Positions 31,418 through 36,727 of a stretch of DNA of 36,727 nucleotides are shown piece by piece. The position numbers and the translations under genes were made by a program. Location of the stretch: NCBI GenBank assembly GCA_002712335.1, contig PATI01000021.1, positions 1 through 36,727 of the forward strand, given 5' to 3'. The number at the start of each line of letters is the position of its first letter. Position 1 is the first letter of the stretch. Source of the stretch: Rhodospirillaceae bacterium (GTDB taxonomy: Bacteria; Pseudomonadota; Alphaproteobacteria; MPNO01; UBA2964). Below the pieces are notes generated by a model that saw only the letters and a list, made by a program, of their open reading frames with translations, was not told the origin of the DNA and did not search any database.

Positions 31418-32476
31418 ATGGGCGCAATTGATTCAGATGCACATGTTTTGGAAACATCAAAAACATGGGATTACCTTGAAGGAGAAGACAAACGGTTTAC
31501 TCCTTTTATTGTCACTCAAACTTACGGGCCCGAGTTGAAAGCCAATGATGGTCGCAGTACTCAGCATAATTATTGGTTGGTAGGCAATCGTCCCATGGGC
31601 AAAGATCGTAATGTAGGTACTGAGATGTCCAGAGCGATTGCCGAAATGGAGGATATCCCTGGCCGACTAGCTCATATGGATGAACTCGAGATTGATATTC
31701 AGGTTCTTTACCCGACCCTGTATCTGCGTCCAGTAACTGACGACATTAACGCCGACTTAGCGTTAACTAGGGCTTACAATAGATGGGTTGCCGATATAAG
31801 CCACCAGTCTAATGGTAGGATGCGGTGGGTGGCCCTTCCCCCAATGCGGTCGCCAAATTTAATCAGGGAAGAATTGCTATTCGCAAAAGAAAATAATGCC
31901 TGTGGCATTTTTTTGCGAGGTTTAGAATGTGACAGAGCGATAGGTGATCCGGTATTTTATCCTTTGTGGGAAGTGGCATCGGAGCTTGATTTACCAATTT
32001 GTATGCATTCGGGTAATGGTAGTGTTTTTCATCATGATTTTTTCGACACAGATACTTCCTTTACAAAATTTAAGCTTGCAGTTATCGGAGCATTCCACAC
32101 GCTATTAGAGAAACAAATTCCTAAAAAATTTCCTGCTGTACGGTGGGGGTTTATAGAGGTTAGCTCACAATGGGTGCCGTATGTTTTGTGTGATTTAGAA
32201 GATCGTTTCCGGCGTAACGGCTGGGACTGGTATGAAAATCCGTTAAAAGAAAACAATATGTATGTAGCCTGTGAGAATACAGATCACTTAGATTATGTTA
32301 TTAAATACGCTGGGGAGGATAATTTAGTTATTGGCACTGACTATGGTCATCATGATCCGTCCAGTGAAGTTTTGGCCGTTAAATTGCTCAGAGAAGACAG
32401 TCGCTTGGGCAAGGGTGTCGCTGATAAAATTCTCGAAAAAAATCCCCGTGCTCTATATGGGATAGATCAGCCGTAA
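31418..32476 (+). CDS. Amidohydrolase family 2 metal-dependent hydrolase
   Basis: TIM-barrel hydrolase/decarboxylase of the ACMSD-like amidohydrolase-2 family, 352 aa. The N-terminal metal motif is degenerate (AIDSDAHVLET, D-x-D-x-H instead of H-x-H). Further ligand segments are ICMHSGNGSVFHHD (His) and LVIGTDYGHHDPS (Asp). WGFIEVSSQWVPYVLCDLEDR is a typical stretch of the large marine and soil subgroup with no assigned substrate. It lies 24 bases after rsh and two bases before pdxJ, so it is co-transcribed with housekeeping genes. That is an unusual insertion, and the neighbours do not reveal its substrate. Confidence 0.88.
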   Translation: MGAIDSDAHVLETSKTWDYLEGEDKRFTPFIVTQTYGPELKANDGRSTQHNYWLVGNRPMGKDRNVGTEMSRAIAEMEDIPGRLAHMDELEIDIQVLYPTLYLRPVTDDINADLALTRAYNRWVADISHQSNGRMRWVALPPMRSPNLIREELLFAKENNACGIFLRGLECDRAIGDPVFYPLWEVASELDLPICMHSGNGSVFHHDFFDTDTSFTKFKLAVIGAFHTLLEKQIPKKFPAVRWGFIEVSSQWVPYVLCDLEDRFRRNGWDWYENPLKENNMYVACENTDHLDYVIKYAGEDNLVIGTDYGHHDPSSEVLAVKLLREDSRLGKGVADKILEKNPRALYGIDQP

Positions 32477-32478
32477 AA

Positions 32479-33246
32479 ATGGACAGTAATTATTTACGTT
32501 TAGGGGTTAACATTGATCACGTTGCTACCCTGCGTAATGCTAGGGGGGGGCGGCATCCTGACCCTGTGCGGGCGGCGGAAATAGCTCATAGAGCGGGAGC
32601 AGATGGCATTACTGCACATTTGCGGGAGGACCGACGTCATATAAATGACCGAGATATTGAGATGTTACGAAATGAGATCGAACTCCCGTTGAATCTTGAA
32701 ATGGCGCCAACCGAAGAAATGTTGGGAATCGCCCTAGAAGTTTTGCCACATGCTGTATGCCTAGTCCCAGAGAAAAGAGAGGAAAGAACCACGGAAGGCG
32801 GACTGGAAATTAAAAATAATATTGCTAAATTAGAACCTTTTGTTAAACAACTCGGTGACGCTGGTATTAAATTATCATTATTTGTTGAACCAGATTTGGA
32901 ACAGCTAGATTCATCAAAAAAATTGGGAGCTCCAGTAGTGGAGCTTCATACTGGTTCGTTCTGTCTTACGAAGCCTGGCTCAATTGAACATGGCAAGACC
33001 TTTGGACGAATTGTTGCAGCGGCCTCGCACGCCAAAAAATTAGGGTTAGAATGCCATGCGGGTCATGGACTTGATTTCTCATCGGTAGGAATGGTCGCTT
33101 CTATCCCTTCAATCAAGGAACTTAATATCGGGCATTTTTTAATTGGGGAGTCTATCTTTGAGGGGTTGGAGAAATCTATTATTAGAATGCGTAATTTGAT
33201 GAACAAAGCTCGATTGCAAATATGTGATAATGAGTTCTTGAAATGA
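32479..33246 (+). CDS. pdxJ: Pyridoxine 5'-phosphate synthase
   Basis: Condenses 1-deoxy-D-xylulose 5-phosphate with 3-amino-2-oxopropyl phosphate, the last ring-forming step of the DXP-dependent vitamin B6 route. The 255-aa sequence has [75 protein letters not shown] and [15 protein letters not shown], all diagnostic. Ends with a 4-base ATGA overlap into acpS, a conserved alpha- and gammaproteobacterial pairing. Confidence 0.97.
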   Translation: MDSNYLRLGVNIDHVATLRNARGGRHPDPVRAAEIAHRAGADGITAHLREDRRHINDRDIEMLRNEIELPLNLEMAPTEEMLGIALEVLPHAVCLVPEKREERTTEGGLEIKNNIAKLEPFVKQLGDAGIKLSLFVEPDLEQLDSSKKLGAPVVELHTGSFCLTKPGSIEHGKTFGRIVAAASHAKKLGLECHAGHGLDFSSVGMVASIPSIKELNIGHFLIGESIFEGLEKSIIRMRNLMNKARLQICDNEFLK

Positions 33247-33653
33247 TCTTAGGTGTCGGAACTGATATAATTGATATTCGAAGACTGGAAAGAGTTTTAG
33301 AGCGTTTTGAAGAGAGATTTTTAAATCGTATTTATACTGATTTTGAGCGGCAAAAGTCTGAAAATAGAAAGAATAGAGTCGCTAGTTATGCGAAGAGGTT
33401 TGCTGCTAAAGAAGCATGTTCCAAGGCTTTGGGGACAGGTTTCAGACAAGGGGTCTTCTGGCGGGATATGGGTGTAATGAATCTTAAAGGCGGAAAGCCT
33501 ACTGTTGTATTGACGGGCGGGGCAGCAATAAGATTAGCTGATATAACACCTGCTGGCATGACTTCAAAAATTGATATCAGTATGACTGATGAACCTCCGA
33601 TTGCAGAGGCCTTTGTAATAATTTCTGCTCAAAAAGATGAACTGGTTAAATAA
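33243..33653 (+). CDS. acpS: Holo-[acyl-carrier-protein] synthase
   Basis: Transfers the 4'-phosphopantetheine arm of CoA to acyl carrier protein. 136 aa with the AcpS motifs [15 protein letters not shown] (Mg-binding Asp) and [18 protein letters not shown] (Mg-binding Glu and CoA-binding Lys), and a normal C-terminus. Its ATG overlaps the pdxJ stop by four bases, so translation is coupled. lepB follows after about 100 bases. Confidence 0.96.
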   Translation: MILGVGTDIIDIRRLERVLERFEERFLNRIYTDFERQKSENRKNRVASYAKRFAAKEACSKALGTGFRQGVFWRDMGVMNLKGGKPTVVLTGGAAIRLADITPAGMTSKIDISMTDEPPIAEAFVIISAQKDELVK

Positions 33654-33757
33654 TACAACATTGATTGACAGCATCGTTTCTAAATGTCTTTATCCATTCC
33701 AGTCGATCAAAAAATTTCGTTCCTGATCCCAATGTTTGACTTTGGAAAAAACATCAC

Positions 33758-34504
33758 ATGAAAAATTCAATTTGGGAGACCACGAAGACTATTATTTACG
33801 CGGTTTTAATTGCTTTAATCATCCGCACTTCAGCTTATGAGCCTTTTAATATACCGTCAGGATCGATGATACCTACCTTGTTAATTGGCGATTATTTATT
33901 TGTATCAAAATATTCTTATGGCTATAGCCGCCACTCATTCCCTCTTAGTGCAGGCCCATTTACAGGTCGGTTATTCTTTTCTTCTCCTCAACGAGGAGAT
34001 GTCGCTGTTTTTAAATTACCAAGTGATAATAAGACCGATTATATAAAAAGAATTATAGGACTTCCAGGCGATAGAGTTCAGCTAAAGTCTGGTTTTTTAT
34101 ACCTTAATGATAAGAGAGTTAAGCGGAAGGAATTAGAGCCTTTTCCAATGCGGAATGAAAATGGTAATTTTATTGCCGCCAAACGTTATGTCGAAACCTT
34201 GCCAAATGGCAAAAGCTACGAAATTATTGAAAAAAGTGGAAACATCGGTCCACTTGACAACACACCAGAATATCTGGTGCCCCAAGGGCATTATTTTGCG
34301 CTGGGTGATAATCGTGACAATTCCTTGGATAGCAGAATTCCAAACCGGCATGGAATAAATGGTGTAGGATATATACCGGCAGAAAACCTTGTCGGTCGGG
34401 CGGAGATCATATTCTTTTCGACAGATAGAACCGCTTCGCTTTTTGAGCCGTGGGGTTGGTACCAAGCGGCCAGAATCCATAGGTTTTTTCAGGGTATTAA
34501 ATAG
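33758..34504 (+). CDS. lepB: Signal peptidase I
   Basis: Membrane serine protease that removes Sec and Tat signal peptides. The 248-aa product has one N-terminal transmembrane helix (about 10-24), the catalytic serine S36 in NIPSGSMIPTLLIGDYLFV, and the catalytic lysine K97 in DYIKRIIGLPGDRV. The C-terminal box is GHYFALGDNRDNSLDSR. The stop codon overlaps the rnc GTG by one base (TAGTG). A TTGACA hexamer at 33665-33670 in the acpS-lepB gap may be part of an internal promoter, though no good -10 is seen. Confidence 0.97.
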   Translation: MKNSIWETTKTIIYAVLIALIIRTSAYEPFNIPSGSMIPTLLIGDYLFVSKYSYGYSRHSFPLSAGPFTGRLFFSSPQRGDVAVFKLPSDNKTDYIKRIIGLPGDRVQLKSGFLYLNDKRVKRKELEPFPMRNENGNFIAAKRYVETLPNGKSYEIIEKSGNIGPLDNTPEYLVPQGHYFALGDNRDNSLDSRIPNRHGINGVGYIPAENLVGRAEIIFFSTDRTASLFEPWGWYQAARIHRFFQGIK

Positions 34505-35187
34505 TGGTGAACGTTGGTAGCTCATTAGTTAATTTTTGTCGTGAAATAGGCCATCACTTTGAAAATGAGTCCTTATTAACGCAGGCCCTAACGCATGCGA
34601 GTTCCGTTCATGCATCAAAATTAGAGACATATGAAAGATTAGAATTCCTCGGCGATCGAGTGCTGGGCTTAGTAGTAAGTGAATTTTTAATGGATAGGTA
34701 TCCAAACGAAAATGAGGGCCAATTGTCCCGCCGTTTGAGCGCCCTTGTTGATCGTGCGAATTTAACCTCGGTAGCCGCCGATATGAAATTGGAAAACTAT
34801 ATTATTTACGGTGGTGGCGCTGAATTGAATGAATCTATGCAGGCGGATGTTGTGGAAGCAGTTTTTGGAGCAATTTATTGTGATGGTGGGTTAGGGCCCG
34901 CAAAAAAAGTCATAGAAAAATTCATCTGTCCTCTATCTGATAACGCCCAAGCACCGCGAATAGATCCGAAAACCTCCCTACAGGAGTGGGCACAGGGAAA
35001 AAAAATAGGACTGCCTTCTTACAAGGAAATTGGAAAGGAGGGTCCAGACCATCAACCTATTTTTTTAATACAGGTGGTGTTGGATGGTTTCGAGCCTAAA
35101 AATGCTCGGGGGTCTTCAAAGAGGGTTGCAGAACAGGCAGCCGCTTTGAAGCTACTTAATCATGTCACGGAAATTAGTGATGATTAG
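34504..35187 (+). CDS. rnc: Ribonuclease III
   Basis: Double-strand-specific endoribonuclease for rRNA and mRNA processing, 227 aa. The catalytic signature is YERLEFLGDRVLGLVVSE (44-60), with the second acidic site in ADVVEAVFGAIYCDGG. A C-terminal double-stranded RNA-binding domain (about 155-222, DPKTSLQEWAQ ... SKRVAEQAAALKLL) follows. The GTG start at 34504 overlaps the lepB stop; a second GTG comes three bases later. The 3' end overlaps era. Confidence 0.97.
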   Translation: MVNVGSSLVNFCREIGHHFENESLLTQALTHASSVHASKLETYERLEFLGDRVLGLVVSEFLMDRYPNENEGQLSRRLSALVDRANLTSVAADMKLENYIIYGGGAELNESMQADVVEAVFGAIYCDGGLGPAKKVIEKFICPLSDNAQAPRIDPKTSLQEWAQGKKIGLPSYKEIGKEGPDHQPIFLIQVVLDGFEPKNARGSSKRVAEQAAALKLLNHVTEISDD

Positions 35188-36085
35188 AAGTGAGTCAACT
35201 CGTTGTGGAATAGTGGCCCTTATTGGAGCTCCAAATTCTGGAAAATCAACCCTTATTAACCGCGTTTTGGGAAGTAAGGTGTCAATTGTGACTCACAAGG
35301 TCCAGACAACTCGTACTAAAGTTGTTGGTGTGTTAACAGAAGACAATAATCAAATAATTTTTCTAGATACACCTGGTATCTTTACTCCAAATCGGCGGTT
35401 AGAGAAGGCAATGGTCTCAGCGGCTTGGGTTGGAGCTGCGGATGCAGATCAGGTTATTCTTATGATTGATTCAGAAAGGGGAATAGGAGAAGAAACCCAA
35501 CTTATTATTAAGGGCATAAAGAACTCAAAGAAAAAAGTTTACGCAGCCTTAAATAAAATCGATCTAATACCTCGACCTCAACTTTTGGAGTTAGCAGAAA
35601 ATCTTAATTTTTCAAAGTGTTTTGAAGACATTTTTATGATTTCCGCGCTAAAAGGTGATGGCGTTAATGCTCTCCTGTTTACTTTAGGGGAATGCCTCCC
35701 AGATGGTCCTTGGCTATATCCGGAAGACCATCTTAGCGATATGAATGATCGTCTTTTTTCTGCGGAAATAACTCGTGAAAAATTGTTTTTATCTCTTCAC
35801 CAAGAATTGCCCTATTCCCTAACGGTTGAAACAGATTCCTGGGAAGAACGACGAGATGGAAGTATAAAAATTAACCAAGTGATATATGTTGAGAGGAAGG
35901 GGCATAAGGGAATTGTCTTGGGTAAAGGCGGACAGCAAGTGAAACGAGTGGGTGCCCAATCTCGCAAGGATCTTGAACAGCACTTCGGTCGGCGCATACA
36001 TTTATTTCTTTTCGTTAAAGTTCGAGAGAATTGGAGAGAGGACCCAGAACGTTATAGAGAAATGGGTTTAGAATTTGCGAACTGA
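35180..36085 (+). CDS. era: GTPase Era
   Basis: Ribosome-associated GTPase needed for 16S rRNA maturation and 30S assembly, about 301 aa. G1 is LIGAPNSGKSTL, the G2-region is VQTTRTKVVGV, G3 is FLDTPGIF, G4 is NKID and G5 is SALKG. A C-terminal KH domain includes KGHKGIVLGKGGQQVKRVG. I start at ATG 35180 (MIRSESTRCG), eight bases inside rnc. It gives the usual length and has GGAA about nine bases upstream. An ATG at 35162 would add six residues. Last gene of the rnc-era pair. Confidence 0.96.
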   Translation: MIRSESTRCGIVALIGAPNSGKSTLINRVLGSKVSIVTHKVQTTRTKVVGVLTEDNNQIIFLDTPGIFTPNRRLEKAMVSAAWVGAADADQVILMIDSERGIGEETQLIIKGIKNSKKKVYAALNKIDLIPRPQLLELAENLNFSKCFEDIFMISALKGDGVNALLFTLGECLPDGPWLYPEDHLSDMNDRLFSAEITREKLFLSLHQELPYSLTVETDSWEERRDGSIKINQVIYVERKGHKGIVLGKGGQQVKRVGAQSRKDLEQHFGRRIHLFLFVKVRENWREDPERYREMGLEFAN

Positions 36086-36092
36086 AAAATCT

Positions 36093-36727
36093 TTAGCTAG
36101 CGGCCGATATAGTCTTCGTATAAAGACTTTCCCCTTCTAGTCCCCTGATACTAATGGTTAACGCACCAGTTTTTGCATTAATTTCTCCGTGCCCAAAATA
36201 AATATAACCGGCACTCGGAGGAAAATTTCCTTTAGGCGGACGGGGTGTTCTAAAGTGTCTTTGAGCGCCAAAAGTTTTGTCGTAATGCATCCCGCGTCCC
36301 GGCTTAGTGTGAAACGGGCCAGAAATAAATTCCCAAAATGGTAGAAAATCTCGAAAGTTTGCTCGGTCAGGATGAAAATGATGAGCTGCGGAATAATGTA
36401 CATCGGCAGAAACCCAAACGATATTTTGGATATTATGTTTTTTTATATGAGATAAAATATCAGCAATTTCGTGTTCCCTCCCTAAAGGTGGTCCGTCTTT
36501 GCCATTCGAAATCTTATCATATCTTGGTCTTTGGTATTTACTTGTATGGGCAATGGGTACAGGGTTTGCAATTATCTTCCATAAGGAACGTGATTGAGCT
36601 AAGGAAGATTTCAACCAATTAATTTGTTTTCTTCCGAATAATGATGTTTCTTCATTAGGTCTTTCTTGCTGATTATTGTTGTTGGGGCTTCTGTAACTAC
36701 GAGGATCTAAAAGAAATACATCTAAAT
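36093..36727 (-). CDS. PhoD-like alkaline phosphatase/phosphodiesterase, C-terminal part (truncated by window edge)
   Basis: The frame stays open to the right edge, so the 5' part is missing. The visible 210 residues run from LDVFLLDPRSYRSPN through LFGRKQINWLKSSLAQS, HEIADILSHIKKHNIQNIVW and VSADVHYSAAHHFHPDR to the C-terminal SAGYIYFGHGEINAKTGAL. That is the calcineurin-like PhoD fold, with the conserved D-x-R-x-Y-R and ADVHY metal/active-site motifs. PhoD enzymes are usually exported by Tat and release phosphate from organic phosphates; the signal peptide would lie outside this window. Convergent with era, seven bases apart. Confidence 0.9.
   Translation of the reverse strand, partial: LDVFLLDPRSYRSPNNNNQQERPNEETSLFGRKQINWLKSSLAQSRSLWKIIANPVPIAHTSKYQRPRYDKISNGKDGPPLGREHEIADILSHIKKHNIQNIVWVSADVHYSAAHHFHPDRANFRDFLPFWEFISGPFHTKPGRGMHYDKTFGAQRHFRTPRPPKGNFPPSAGYIYFGHGEINAKTGALTISIRGLEGESLYTKTISAAS

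Noticed and set aside
1..36727. CRISPR arrays, insertion sequences, prophage genes or toxin-antitoxin modules
   Set aside because: No regularly spaced repeats, transposase, integrase or phage-like products were seen on either strand.

Overview
The window looks like a chromosomal segment of a fairly AT-rich, free-living alphaproteobacterium, probably a marine Rhodospirillales- or SAR116-like lineage. The class call rests on the core block at the right end. dapA-smpB, folK, rpoZ, rsh (spoT/relA), pdxJ, acpS, lepB, rnc and era lie in one direction, in the order typical of Alphaproteobacteria. The lineage below class level is inference from gene content and base composition. No phage, insertion sequence or CRISPR array was seen.

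Left part (about 1-24,500): a dense catabolic region whose short transcription units keep changing strand. From left to right it holds: a TRAP transporter (dctQ-dctM-dctP, minus); a divergent Rieske oxygenase translationally coupled to a glutamine-synthetase-like ligase; a minus-strand run of TauD-type dioxygenase, possible 36-aa ORF, CoxL-like molybdenum hydroxylase, alpha/beta hydrolase and luciferase-like monooxygenase; an ornithine-cyclodeaminase-like protein, an aldo/keto reductase and a cupin (plus); an acyl-CoA synthetase (minus); a maleate isomerase/Asp-Glu racemase-like protein (plus); a bis-MGD molybdenum oxidoreductase (minus); a fumarylacetoacetase-like hydrolase (plus); RidA (minus); a class III CoA-transferase (plus); tRNA-Gly(CCC) (minus); a DUF120 riboflavin-kinase-like protein joined to an enolase-superfamily enzyme (plus); and a threonine-dehydratase-like enzyme (minus). 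Together they suggest uptake of an organic acid or amine, then ring or side-chain oxidation, CoA activation, dehydration and hydrolysis. The substrates cannot be read from sequence.

Right part (about 24,670-36,727): housekeeping genes interrupted by a small sulfite-oxidase-like molybdoenzyme, a peroxiredoxin gene with TGA exactly at the peroxidatic cysteine codon and TAA three codons later, a family-5 uracil-DNA glycosylase (minus) and an amidohydrolase between rsh and pdxJ. A PhoD-type phosphatase runs off the right edge.

Points most worth a second look: (1) the peroxiredoxin with two stops clustered at its active site; (2) a DUF120 (archaeal CTP-dependent riboflavin kinase) homologue abutting a mandelate-racemase-like gene; (3) the coupled Rieske/glutamine-synthetase-like pair; (4) an acyl-CoA synthetase whose full N-terminus is reached only by an ATT start; (5) an aldo/keto reductase whose catalytic His is Ser; (6) three unrelated molybdenum enzymes without the usual partner subunits.
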